Shown: positions 6,212 to 13,670 of the stretch, one piece after another
Numbering within the stretch: position 1 is the stretch's first letter
Layout: each line of letters starts with the position of its first letter
Assembly (NCBI GenBank): GCA_964563295.1
Contig: CAZLWX010000007.1
Coordinates: forward strand, 1-60,325
Source of the DNA: Chryseosolibacter sp964563295
GTDB taxonomy: Bacteria; Bacteroidota; Bacteroidia; Cytophagales; Cyclobacteriaceae
Direction of reading: 5' to 3'
DNA: 60,325 nt
Notes under the pieces: generated by a model
Seen by the model: only the letters and a program-made list of their open reading frames with translations
What the model was told of the DNA's origin: nothing
The model's database searches: none
Position numbers and translations under genes: made by a program

Positions 6212-7113
6212 GGCACCTTGACCTGTTCTCAGGGATTGGCGGCTTCGCTCTGGCCGCGTCCTGGGCGGGCTACACCACGATCCAGTTTGTGGAGATCGAC
6301 CCCTTCTGCCAGCGCGTGTTGGCCAGGCACTGGCCGGGAGTACCCATCCATGACGACATCACCACCTTCGACGCCACTGGGCTCAACGGAACAGTTGACC
6401 TTCTTACCGGCGGATTCCCCTGCCAACCGTTCAGCGTGGCCGGGCAGCGCCGAGGCAATGACGATGACCGTGCGCTCTGGCCAGCAATGCGCCGCGTTAT
6501 TGACGAGGCCCGGCCCCGTTGGGTCGTTGCTGAGAACGTGCCTGGCTTCATCGGCATGGCGCTCGACGATCTGTTTGTTGACCTGGAAGCCCTCGGCTAC
6601 GAAACAGGGGCGCTTGTTGTTCCGGCTGCGGGCGTCGGTGCCCCGCACCGGCGAGACCGGCTCTGGATCATCGGTCATCTGGCCCACGCCGCAGCACCAC
6701 GACCACCACAAGGGCGATGCGAAACGGGTGGGGCGCTTTGGCACGAAGCACGGGGGCCGGAACCTGAACGACTGGGTGGCGGCGAGCGAGACTGGGATGT
6801 TCCCGACCCCGCGAGCGGAGGGCTTCGACGCGGGAGCGCATCGGGGGAAGCCGGACAGCCTGCACAGCCACGTCAAGATGTTTCCGACGCCGACCGCCAG
6901 AGACCACAAAGACGGGACGAACGTATCGGGAGTGCCGGTGAATGGCTTACTTGGACGGGCCGTGAATCCAACCCCGGAATCTGGAGCGTTGAACCCGACG
7001 TGGGTCGAGTGGCTCATGGGGTACCCGGAAGGGTGGACCGACTTAAGTCCCTCGGAAACGCAATAGTCCCCGCCGTCGCCTATGAAATCATCCGCCACCT
7101 GGAGATCGCATGA
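6208..7113 (+). CDS. dcm-like: DNA cytosine-5 methyltransferase
   Basis: The GTG at 6208 overlaps the previous stop, giving 301 residues. Motif I is DLFSGIGG (residues 5 to 12), motif IV GGFPCQPFS with catalytic Cys72, motif VI AENVPGF, motif VIII HRRDRLW, and motif X LKSLGNAIVP near the C-terminus. It methylates cytosine in DNA and probably protects the phage from host restriction. From about 6676 to 7066 the +1 frame also reads as methyltransferase-like sequence (MFPTPTARDHK, LNPTWVEWLMGYPEGWTDL) and ends at a stop at 7064..7066. Two alternative C-terminal halves are therefore possible. The stop overlaps the next ATG. Confidence 0.85.
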   Translation: MRHLDLFSGIGGFALAASWAGYTTIQFVEIDPFCQRVLARHWPGVPIHDDITTFDATGLNGTVDLLTGGFPCQPFSVAGQRRGNDDDRALWPAMRRVIDEARPRWVVAENVPGFIGMALDDLFVDLEALGYETGALVVPAAGVGAPHRRDRLWIIGHLAHAAAPRPPQGRCETGGALWHEARGPEPERLGGGERDWDVPDPASGGLRRGSASGEAGQPAQPRQDVSDADRQRPQRRDERIGSAGEWLTWTGRESNPGIWSVEPDVGRVAHGVPGRVDRLKSLGNAIVPAVAYEIIRHLEIA

Positions 7114-7730
7114 CCCCCGAAGAAATCAGCCGGCTCATCGCCGTCATCATGCACACCTGGCCCAATCACCGCATCGACGATCCCGAGGTCGCGATCCACG
7201 CCTGGTCAATGGTCCTGGCTGAGGTGCCCTACCCCGTCGCCAGCGAAGCCCTCGCCCAGTACATGCGGGAAGGCCACGAGTTCGCCCCCAACGCCGGCCT
7301 GCTCTACCAGATCGTGCTTGACATGACCGACGCCCTCCCCAACGCCGGTGACGCCTGGACGCTCGTGCAGATTCGGATCGGCCAGACCTACCCCGGCCAC
7401 CCCGCTCCCGACTGGGACGCGCCCTGGCCGGTGCGTCAGGCGACGAAAGCGATGGGCGGCGTCCACGTCTTGCGCATGAGCGAGAACCCGATGGCCGATC
7501 GCGCGCACTTCATTCGTCTGTACGGCGAGTACCGCAAGCGAGCCGCCCGCGAGGTCAACATCGGCTGGCTCCTGGAACACGGCGCGGCGGCACTGGAGCC
7601 CGGGTTCATCCCGCCGACGCAACTAGAGCCCGAAAACACGTCGCACGTGGCACGTAAGGCACTGGGAGTCATTTCGACCCCAATCGAGGCGTCAGAAGCC
7701 CTCAAAATGCGTCAGAGAGGCATCGTATGA
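7110..7730 (+). CDS. Helicase-loader/inhibitor-like replication protein
   Basis: This is a 206-residue protein. The N-terminal 80 residues (EEISRLIAVIMHTWPNHRID, then AWSMVLAEVPYPVASEALAQ and an EFAPNAGLLYQI segment) match the pattern of phage helicase loader proteins of the G39P type: helices ending in a Pro-containing turn before the next helix. It sits just after the initiator and methyltransferase genes with a four-base overlap. It likely brings the host replicative helicase to the phage origin. The C-terminal part is unassigned. Confidence 0.65.
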   Translation: MTPEEISRLIAVIMHTWPNHRIDDPEVAIHAWSMVLAEVPYPVASEALAQYMREGHEFAPNAGLLYQIVLDMTDALPNAGDAWTLVQIRIGQTYPGHPAPDWDAPWPVRQATKAMGGVHVLRMSENPMADRAHFIRLYGEYRKRAAREVNIGWLLEHGAAALEPGFIPPTQLEPENTSHVARKALGVISTPIEASEALKMRQRGIV

Positions 7731-8029
7731 GCGCATCACCCATCGACATTCACCCCAACTGGTTCCGGGGCACGCGGCCCCCACCCCCGGAGCGCCCCAC
7801 GTTCGGCGCGTTCGTCCGGCGCTTGCGGGCGGAGCGCGCGGCGTCGCAGGAGGCGTTCGCGGAAGCGGTCGGGCTGGAACGGCGGACCATCGCCGCGATT
7901 GAGCGGGGCGAGCGGGGCGCGACGCTGGCCACCTGCATCGGCATTGCCGAGGGGCTGGAGTTGTCGCCTGAGGACCGGCTGCGGCTGATTCAGGTGGCCG
8001 GGTATGAGATCGACGTGGAGGGGAAGTAA
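7727..8029 (+). CDS. XRE-family helix-turn-helix protein, 100 aa
   Basis: Residues about 27 to 85 form a Cro/CI helix-turn-helix: FVRRLRAERAASQEAFAEAV, then GLERRTIAAIERGERGATLA. The N-terminal 25 residues are Pro-rich. There is no second domain. It may regulate later early genes; it lies within the replication operon, coupled to the preceding stop. Confidence 0.75.
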   Translation: MSASPIDIHPNWFRGTRPPPPERPTFGAFVRRLRAERAASQEAFAEAVGLERRTIAAIERGERGATLATCIGIAEGLELSPEDRLRLIQVAGYEIDVEGK

Positions 8030-8070
8030 CGTGGTTCGGGTAACAATGTCTAATTTGCAGGAGTCCACCG

Positions 8071-8313
8071 ATGCGTAGTCCATCGCCCACCTACATCGCC
8101 TACGCCATCGCCAAGCACAAGTCGCTCGACGCCCACGCCGCCGCCTTCGACGCGGTGGAGCACTGCGCCTGGCGCCGGGGGGTGTGGCCGACCGCCGCCC
8201 GGATGGGGCCGGACCTCGCCGCCGACGTGGGCGAGTTGCCGGTGCCGGTGATCGTCGATGCGAGCGTGCCGGTCAGGTATCTGTATTTCGAGTTGCCGGA
8301 GGGGAGCAGGTGA
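8071..8313 (+). CDS. Hypothetical protein, 80 aa
   Basis: The ATG at 8071 has TTGCAGGAG upstream. The product starts MRSPSPTYIAYAIAKHKSLD and ends with a beta-rich segment (ELPVPVIVDASVPVRYLYFE). No family recognised. Its stop (TGA 8311..8313) overlaps a GTG at 8310 that begins the methyltransferase remnant. Confidence 0.55.
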   Translation: MRSPSPTYIAYAIAKHKSLDAHAAAFDAVEHCAWRRGVWPTAARMGPDLAADVGELPVPVIVDASVPVRYLYFELPEGSR

Positions 8314-8333
8314 CACCGTACTACGACGATGGG
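8310..8333 (+). pseudogene. N-terminal remnant of a DNA methyltransferase
   Basis: GTG ACA CCG TAC TAC GAC GAT GGG encodes (M)TPYYDDG. That is the same N-terminus as the methyltransferase at 10960..11622 (MTPYYDDG) and a close match to the one at 8837 (MKPYYED). The GTG is coupled to the preceding stop, as an operon gene start would be. The frame then runs into the HNH insertion. It marks the original start of the methyltransferase gene before the HNH gene arrived. Confidence 0.6.
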
Positions 8334-8364
8334 AAGAGTCACCGTACTATGGTAGAATTCATGC

Positions 8365-8862
8365 ATGGAGAATCAATGCGCTTGTGGCTGTGGCCAGATT
8401 GTCTCACCCGGCCGAAGATTCGTAAGCGGTCACAATCTTCGTGGCATCGAACGAACTCCCGAGTACCGAGCCGCCATTGCCGAGGGGCAACGGAGGGCGT
8501 GGGATCGGGGTCGTGGTGGCGGCGGCTGGGGAACTCGCGAGAGGATGCCCGTCGGAACCCGCAAGGTGAACCGAGACGGCTACGTGATGGTCAAAGTCGT
8601 GCCAGGGAAGGGTCCGTGGCGCGCGGAGCATCAGCTCGTCATGGAGAGCCACCTCGGTCGTCCGTTGACATCCGGGGAGGTCGTTCACCACATCGACGGA
8701 GACAGAGCCAACAACTCGATCCACAACCTCTTTCTCTGCCGAGACAGGGCACACCACAACGATGTGCATCGGTCTCAGGATGCAGCGCTTCGCGCACTGT
8801 TGGAGGCTGGCTTCGTAGTGTTCAAGGATGGACGCTATGAAGCCGTATTACGAGGACACTAA
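8365..8862 (+). CDS. HNH endonuclease, probable homing type
   Basis: This is a 165-residue protein. The N-terminus has a CACGCG cysteine knuckle. The C-terminal half carries the HNH_3-like core: WRAEHQLVMESHLGRPL, then EVVHHIDGDRANNSIHNLFL, with catalytic His-His-Asp and Asn, ending CRDRAHHNDVHRSQD. Free-standing HNH proteins of this shape are phage homing endonucleases. It sits exactly between a methyltransferase N-terminal remnant and an intact methyltransferase gene and overlaps the latter by 26 bases. This is consistent with insertion as a mobile intron-less element. Confidence 0.8.
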   Translation: MENQCACGCGQIVSPGRRFVSGHNLRGIERTPEYRAAIAEGQRRAWDRGRGGGGWGTRERMPVGTRKVNRDGYVMVKVVPGKGPWRAEHQLVMESHLGRPLTSGEVVHHIDGDRANNSIHNLFLCRDRAHHNDVHRSQDAALRALLEAGFVVFKDGRYEAVLRGH

Positions 8863-9457
8863 CTCCGGCATCGTGATTTACCACGGGGATTGCCGGGACG
8901 TGCTGCCGACACTTGATCCGGTGGACCTCGTGCTGACTGACCCGCCGTTTGGGGTGGGATTCCGAGATAACGCGTGGGATCAATCCATCCCCGACTGGCT
9001 GCCATTGGCTCGGGCACGTTCCAGCACCGTTATTTTTGTGACGGGTGTACGAACAATCTGGTCCTACCCTGAACCAGATTGGGCACTGTGTTATGCCGCA
9101 CCGGGCTCAACGTCAAGAACACTTCAAGGTGGGTTCAACCACTGGTGGCCCATCCTGGTTTATGGGTCACGGAAGTTCCCAACTGATCTCAACATCATTC
9201 CACGGGTTTCAAACCTAAGCACCCTATCGGGGGACCACCCGTGCCCGAAACCTGAGCTACTCATGCGTTGGCTTATTCAGCATGGGAGCGATCCAGATCA
9301 CTCCATTATTGACCCGTTCATGGGCAGCGGCACCACGCTCCGCGCGGCCAAGGACCTCGGGCGCAAGGCCATCGGTATCGAGATCGAGGAGAAATATTGT
9401 GAAATCGCAGCAAAAAGGCTGCAACAAGCCGTGCTGCCCTTGGAGATGGTGACATGA
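8837..9457 (+). CDS. DNA N6-adenine or N4-cytosine methyltransferase
   Basis: The ATG at 8837 lies after AAGGATGGACGCT, giving 206 residues; the ATG at 8828 is an alternative. The catalytic motif is LTDPPFGV (residues 33 to 40) and the SAM-binding motif is DPFMGSGTT (159 to 167). The order, DPPF before the FxGxG-type motif, is that of beta-class enzymes. The target-recognition region between them is short. It ends RLQQAVLPLE, shared with the second methyltransferase at 10960. Likely protects phage DNA or regulates it; no cognate restriction gene is seen. Confidence 0.85.
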   Translation: MKPYYEDTNSGIVIYHGDCRDVLPTLDPVDLVLTDPPFGVGFRDNAWDQSIPDWLPLARARSSTVIFVTGVRTIWSYPEPDWALCYAAPGSTSRTLQGGFNHWWPILVYGSRKFPTDLNIIPRVSNLSTLSGDHPCPKPELLMRWLIQHGSDPDHSIIDPFMGSGTTLRAAKDLGRKAIGIEIEEKYCEIAAKRLQQAVLPLEMVT

Positions 9458-9660
9458 CCCCACATCACGACCAGCACCGGGACCGCACCATCGCCCAGCT
9501 TGAAGCGGACCGGGTGTTTGTCACCGGGCAGATCATCACGAACGCGCGGCGGTTGCAGCGGATCGAGGAGGCGCTGGCGGAGCGGACGAGCGCGGCGGGC
9601 GACCTGGCGCACGTGCGCGACCTGGCCGGGGAGGACGTGACGATGGAGGAGGAGGCATGA
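9454..9660 (+). CDS. Small coiled-coil protein, 68 aa
   Basis: Start coupled to the methyltransferase stop (ATGA). The sequence is one long charged helix (QLEADRVFVTGQIITNARRL and following) with an acidic end (MEEEA). No family. It could be an accessory to the flanking methyltransferase or resolvase. Confidence 0.5.
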   Translation: MTPHHDQHRDRTIAQLEADRVFVTGQIITNARRLQRIEEALAERTSAAGDLAHVRDLAGEDVTMEEEA

Positions 9661-10109
9661 CCGCGACGAAAGCGCGACCGTTAGCGAAGCATCCCCCACC
9701 CTCCGGTTCGATCCTCGTGCCCGGCGTGCTGTGCAACGTCACGATCCCGATGGAACCGGCCCCGGAGACGAGCCCGAACTACTCAGGGCACTGGGCGGTC
9801 AAAGCCAGGGCGCGGGCGGCGTTGCACGAGGCGGCGTACTTTGCCACACGAGAGGTGGTGTGGCTGGCGTATAGCGAACAACCCTTTCCGAAAGATGCCC
9901 GGCTGGCGGTCAAGATCATCATTGGCTGGGGCAAAGGTCGCAAGCGGATGGACGAGGACAACGCCATCGCCTGCTGCAAGGCCGCGATTGACGGCTTCAG
10001 CAAGGCCATTGGCGTGGACGACCGGCACTTCACGATTGCCGGGGTCGATCAGGTCCGGGACAGCGAGGGCCTGGGCTGGGTGCGGATCGTCGGAGAGGTA
10101 CAGGAATGA
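9657..10109 (+). CDS. rusA-like: RusA-like Holliday junction resolvase
   Basis: This is a 150-residue protein. The segment RMDEDNAIACCKAAIDG (residues 98 to 114), followed by GVDDRHF, reproduces the RusA pattern of acidic residues and Lys: Asp99, Asp101, Lys108, Asp112, Asp121 and Asp122 are candidate metal ligands and catalytic residues. RusA family members resolve recombination intermediates and debranch phage DNA before packaging. The N-terminal 40 residues are a Pro-rich extension. Last clear nucleic-acid enzyme of the early operon. Confidence 0.75.
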   Translation: MTATKARPLAKHPPPSGSILVPGVLCNVTIPMEPAPETSPNYSGHWAVKARARAALHEAAYFATREVVWLAYSEQPFPKDARLAVKIIIGWGKGRKRMDEDNAIACCKAAIDGFSKAIGVDDRHFTIAGVDQVRDSEGLGWVRIVGEVQE

Positions 10110-10324
10110 CCATGCGCATCGTGGAACACGACGGGAAAGCGATCACGATTGAGGCGATCCCCCGCGTTGGGATTCGCCTCACCACGGAATACATGGTCAA
10201 GGGGCAATGGACCTACCAGGAGATGTCCGTGATGCTTCCGATGAAGCAAGCGAAGGAGTTCCTGGACAACCTTACCTTGGCCTATGAGGAGATTACCCCT
10301 GGGGCGGCGTCAACTCCTTGCTGA
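10106..10324 (+). CDS. Hypothetical protein, 72 aa
   Basis: The start overlaps the resolvase stop. A beta-rich segment (AITIEAIPRVGIRLTTEYMV) is followed by a helix (MKQAKEFLDNLTLAYEE). No family recognised. The 3' end overlaps the convergent membrane-protein gene by 32 bases, which is the boundary between the early and lysis transcription units. Confidence 0.5.
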   Translation: MTMRIVEHDGKAITIEAIPRVGIRLTTEYMVKGQWTYQEMSVMLPMKQAKEFLDNLTLAYEEITPGAASTPC

Positions 10325-10535
10325 CGTACCCCGTGGCGGCCGCTTCCGCTTCCAATCGGGCCACCGTCGCCGGCGCGAAGACCGACTGCCGGATCGCCAG
10401 GATCACCGGGATCAGGGCGATGACCGCGCCGATGATGGCTTCCTGTTGCTGTTGCGTCACGGGTGCCCCGAATGCAACTGCGAGCGCAATGATGGCGGTA
10501 ACGAGTCCTATGATGAGGGCCGGCTCACGATCCAC
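10293..10535 (-). CDS. Two-span membrane protein, holin candidate
   Basis: The GTG at 10535 follows GGAAAGGACATTGAGAC, giving 80 residues. Two hydrophobic segments (ALIIGLVTAIIALAVAFGA and EAIIGAVIALIPVILAI) are separated by a QQQQE turn and followed by a short soluble tail. Size, topology and position next to the endolysin fit a class II-type holin, which would permeabilise the membrane for lysis. Other small membrane proteins nearby compete for that role. Confidence 0.55.
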   Translation of the reverse strand: MDREPALIIGLVTAIIALAVAFGAPVTQQQQEAIIGAVIALIPVILAIRQSVFAPATVARLEAEAAATGYVSKELTPPQG

Positions 10536-10653
10536 GTCTCAATGTCCTTTCCTGTGCGCTGAGGCTGACGGCCCCACGCGGGACCGCCAGCAGCCGGGCG
10601 TTCGTGTTGTATGCCTGCGCATCACCTCCGATCACCCTGTGTGGACTAGCCAT
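10525..10653 (-). CDS. Possible 42-aa basic protein
   Basis: The ATG at 10651..10653 overlaps the stop of the preceding tiny gene (TGATG), and the frame ends just inside the holin-candidate gene. It encodes MASPHRVIGGDAQAYNTNAR and a further Arg-rich part. No Shine-Dalgarno sequence of its own, so it would depend on translational coupling. It fills an otherwise empty 117-base gap. Confidence 0.3.
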   Translation of the reverse strand: MASPHRVIGGDAQAYNTNARLLAVPRGAVSLSAQERTLRRGS

Positions 10654-10733
10654 CAGATCAGGCCGAAGGCCCGCAGCACGGCGAGCACGAGAATCAAACA
10701 GACAACGAAACCAAGGACGTGATAGAGGTTCAT
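10653..10733 (-). CDS. Tiny single-span membrane peptide, 26 aa
   Basis: The ATG at 10733 has GGAAGGAGCGACGG upstream, a strong ribosome site. The product is almost entirely one hydrophobic helix (VLGFVVCLILVLAVLRAFGL). Located in the lysis cluster, it could assist the holin or act as a pinholin-like or spanin-like accessory; this is speculative. Confidence 0.5.
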   Translation of the reverse strand: MNLYHVLGFVVCLILVLAVLRAFGLI

Positions 10734-10963
10734 TCCGTCGCTCCTTCCGCCGGCGTGGTCTCCGGGCTGATCTTGGCCCGCAGCGCGTCGAGTTCGTCGA
10801 TCTGCCGTTCGTAGTCGAGCCGGTCCGTCCCCGCGCCTGTGACCTTGCACAACCGCACCATGCCGATCAGGTCCGCTTTGCGAATCATCAGCGCGGTGGT
10901 GATGATCTCGATCTCGCGGGGCGTGAGGTCGATCTGGACGGGCGGCGCGACGGTGGCGGTCAT
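10730..10963 (-). CDS. Hypothetical helical protein, 77 aa
   Basis: Soluble, with a helical core (PREIEIITTALMIRKADLIG) followed by a charged helix (DYERQIDELDALRAK). Starts overlap at both ends with neighbours. No family recognised. Confidence 0.5.
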   Translation of the reverse strand: MTATVAPPVQIDLTPREIEIITTALMIRKADLIGMVRLCKVTGAGTDRLDYERQIDELDALRAKISPETTPAEGATE

Positions 10964-11622
10964 GCCGGGATCTCCAGGGGGAGGACGGCTTGTTGCAGGC
11001 GCTTGATCGCAATGTCGATGTACGCCTTGTTTATCTCGATCCCAATGGCTTTGCGCCCGGCCTCTTTCGCGGCAAGCAATGTCGTGCCGCTTCCCATGAA
11101 GGGATCAAGAACCAACTCGCCGGGTAGCCGGCTGAGAAGCCACTCCATTGCAGCAATCGGTTTTGGTGAGGGATGGTCTGGCCGATCTTTCCCTGCGATT
11201 GACACCCTCCCAATGTCATTCTTCTGCTGATACAACCGAACGCCGTCACGGGTGTAGACGAGACAAGGAATCCAGTTCCCGTACCCAATTGGTCCACGGG
11301 TCATGCCATTGCTGATATGTACCGCGAGGGTCCATCGGTAACTGAGGGGACCAACTTCTTTCGTGCAATGAAGGAGATTCGCGATGCCGGGCATCACTGC
11401 CAGTGCATCGGTCTTATCGCTTACCAGCCCTGCCCATTCCATCGAGAACGAGTCATCCCAAAGAGCGGTCGGCCCATTGGCATTAGCATAGGTTCGCTGG
11501 CGTTTCTTCACCCCATACGGCGGATCAGTCAGTACGAGGTCCACCGGACCCAGCGCCGGCAACACCTCGCGGCAATCCCCGTGATAAATCTGAATCTGTC
11601 CATCGTCGTAGTAGGGGGTCAT
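10960..11622 (-). CDS. Second DNA N6-adenine/N4-cytosine methyltransferase
   Basis: The ATG at 11622 overlaps the endolysin stop, giving 220 residues. It starts MTPYYDDGQIQIYHGDC. The catalytic motif is LTDPPYGV (31 to 38) and the SAM motif DPFMGSGTT lies near residue 172. N- and C-termini (RLQQAVLPLE) are nearly the same as in the methyltransferase at 8837, while the middle (target recognition) differs. The two are therefore diverged paralogues with different likely specificities, read on opposite strands. Expressed with the lysis genes. Confidence 0.85.
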   Translation of the reverse strand: MTPYYDDGQIQIYHGDCREVLPALGPVDLVLTDPPYGVKKRQRTYANANGPTALWDDSFSMEWAGLVSDKTDALAVMPGIANLLHCTKEVGPLSYRWTLAVHISNGMTRGPIGYGNWIPCLVYTRDGVRLYQQKNDIGRVSIAGKDRPDHPSPKPIAAMEWLLSRLPGELVLDPFMGSGTTLLAAKEAGRKAIGIEINKAYIDIAIKRLQQAVLPLEIPA

Positions 11623-13670
11623 TTGACAAGCCCATCCCAGTCCCACGCCGGCACCACCGCATCGGCCCTGATCCGCGATCCGTAGGATGAAATTAGCCAC
11701 CAGTTGCCGTCGTTCGCCTTGACCGCCCACTCCACCGTGACGGCCTCTCCCTGCGTCAGTGGGGCGCGAACTTCCGGGGCCGACTCGTCCGCGAACTTCC
11801 TGACCCTGACCCCATCGCGGGCGGCGCGGAAGGTGCGCTTGACCGCGTGAAACGTCGTGGTGTTGTGGACGACATCACTCCCCGTCCAGGGGAAGGGGAG
11901 GGGAGCCGGCTTGGGGTAGGTGGGCGTCGAGGGGATCGGTGATGACGAACCCGGTGTTCCCACAGAAATAAACGAATCGACCTGGCTCTCGATCTGTTTC
12001 CACCGCCCAGACCCATTGATGATCGCGGGGCAGGCAGTCGTCGTGTGAGACCACATGCTCTGCTTCGCCGTCGTCCCGATCACGTCCCGCAGCAGCGTCG
12101 CGTGCAGGTACATCGCGTTCCGCTCCGCCTGCGCCGCGTTCCGGTCGCTGTTCACGCATAGCTCAACTCCCAGCATGGTCCGATTCCGCGAGTCCCCGGC
12201 GTGGACGCCCTGTTCGTTCAGCGGGATACAGACAATGACTTGTTTGTCATCGACGTACGCGTGCACGCCGATGTAGCCGTCCGGGTGGCCGGGGGTGCCG
12301 CTGTTCTGCCAGTTGGCGTGCATCAGGGCGTCGGCCCCGACCCGCTGGTTTCCGGTCTCGTGGAAAACCGTGCCGACCGGGGAGAGCGGTCGCCCGGATC
12401 GGTTGGGGCCGCGCGGCGTCAGCATCACCCGGAAGGCAATGTCCTTTGGCAGCCACAGCCCGTTGGGTGCGCCCGGCACGTTGGTGTGATGGACCAGGCC
12501 GGCGCGGGGATCGGGCGCGGGGTCAGCGGTGATGCGGCGGGCGCCGAGGAAGCGTTGATTCCAGTAGTCGGTGTCCATCGGCAGGAGTTGCACACCGTCG
12601 TTCTCGTTCATAGCGTGAACGGCCATGCCGTCACCAACCACGATCCCGACGTGGCTCGCGTCATTGCCGTGACGGCGCTCGCCGGTGGTCTTGTAAAAGA
12701 TGAGGTCGCCAGGACTCAGACCTCGTGTCCCCGCAGCACCATTGCCAACTGGCTTACCGACTTCGTTGAACTGCACGTGCGAATTGGGGCTGATCGTCTG
12801 CCCCGTCACCTGCTTCACGACGTACTGCACGAGGCCGGAGCAGTCGAAGGTGTCCGGTCCCTGCGTGCCGTGGACGTAGGGCTTGCCGATGTGTTTCCGG
12901 GCCTCGGCGGCGATGCGTTCGCCCAGGGTTGGCTCGGGGTCCGGCAGCGGGTTGCCGATCTTGCGCCACTGGTTGATCCGCTCAATCGTCTGGTTCAGGT
13001 ACAGATCGACCGACGCTTTCGTTTCCCCGTTGGCGCACGTCGCGCCCCGGCTCGCCCAGCAGCCCGGCCCACCGACGTAGGTGTAGATGTAGCCCTGCAG
13101 CGAGAGATTGTGCGGGCCGTAGACCCCGTTCTTGTAACTCAGATCGGAGAGGCGGGACCGGAATTCTGAAAACGCGTTGACAGGATGCAAGAAAACGCGA
13201 AACGGCAGGGTATGACCGTTGTAGGTGACGTTTTTCGTTGGTTTGGTGCCGGTATAGTCCAGCAAGCCCAGAGGATTGTTTGTCCCCTCCGGAGTGGTCT
13301 TGCCAAACTCAGATTCCTTGAGTGCCTGTGCTGCTGCCAGTGCTCCATAACCAGCACCAGCAGTCATGATCGCATCCACCCAGCCTAGCAGTGGTGACTT
13401 CGCCTCTGCCAGCAGCTCCACCCACGCCTCACGTGAGAGATCGCCGATCGATCGGAACGGCGTCAGCCTCGTCACCGGAGCCGGCAAGGTATCAACGGTC
13501 GTTTGCGCCGGTTCCGTCGCGTGTGGGGGCTCTACGGGCGTCACAGGGGGTATTGGCGCGGGGTTGGGGGCCAGGTTCTCCGCCGGCAGCGTGTAGTCGG
13601 GGGGCGGCTGGGGGGTGCGCGGTGCGTTCCCACGTTTCCACCAGTCTTTGATCTCGTCGAGCCAGCTCAT
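11619..13670 (-). CDS. Multidomain endolysin (glucosaminidase, NlpC/P60, amidase, SH3)
   Basis: The ATG at 13670 follows CAGGAGGGACCCCGGC, giving 683 residues. A Pro-rich linker (residues about 20 to 65) precedes four parts. A glucosaminidase-like domain (about 80 to 235; QALKESEFGKTTPEGTNNPL) comes first. An NlpC/P60 peptidase follows (about 245 to 375; catalytic Cys in FDCSGLVQ, His in ASHVGIVVG). Next is a zinc amidase (about 405 to 560; GTVFHETGN, HAGDSRNR, MWSHTTTACPA). A C-terminal SH3-like cell-wall-binding part (about 610 to 683) ends it. It would cut both glycan and peptide of peptidoglycan. No signal peptide, so export needs a holin or it acts as a virion lysin. Confidence 0.85.
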   Translation of the reverse strand: MSWLDEIKDWWKRGNAPRTPQPPPDYTLPAENLAPNPAPIPPVTPVEPPHATEPAQTTVDTLPAPVTRLTPFRSIGDLSREAWVELLAEAKSPLLGWVDAIMTAGAGYGALAAAQALKESEFGKTTPEGTNNPLGLLDYTGTKPTKNVTYNGHTLPFRVFLHPVNAFSEFRSRLSDLSYKNGVYGPHNLSLQGYIYTYVGGPGCWASRGATCANGETKASVDLYLNQTIERINQWRKIGNPLPDPEPTLGERIAAEARKHIGKPYVHGTQGPDTFDCSGLVQYVVKQVTGQTISPNSHVQFNEVGKPVGNGAAGTRGLSPGDLIFYKTTGERRHGNDASHVGIVVGDGMAVHAMNENDGVQLLPMDTDYWNQRFLGARRITADPAPDPRAGLVHHTNVPGAPNGLWLPKDIAFRVMLTPRGPNRSGRPLSPVGTVFHETGNQRVGADALMHANWQNSGTPGHPDGYIGVHAYVDDKQVIVCIPLNEQGVHAGDSRNRTMLGVELCVNSDRNAAQAERNAMYLHATLLRDVIGTTAKQSMWSHTTTACPAIINGSGRWKQIESQVDSFISVGTPGSSSPIPSTPTYPKPAPLPFPWTGSDVVHNTTTFHAVKRTFRAARDGVRVRKFADESAPEVRAPLTQGEAVTVEWAVKANDGNWWLISSYGSRIRADAVVPAWDWDGLVK

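Larger units (their letters stand above)
597..9562. repeat. Long exact direct repeat, copy 1 (8,966 bp)
   Basis: Every base from 597 to 9562 that was compared reappears at 51360..60325, an offset of 50,763. Identity is also present at 564..576 and 581..595, with differences at 577..580 and 596. Left of 564 the two flanks are unrelated until the integrase fragment. The copy at 51360 is cut by the end of the window, so the true repeat is longer. The exactness indicates the same replicon seen twice rather than old duplicated DNA. Confidence 0.97.

Noticed and set aside
6229..7098. A 289-codon frame on the - strand across the methyltransferase
   Set aside because: No Shine-Dalgarno and no recognisable domain; explained by codon bias of the two + strand frames.
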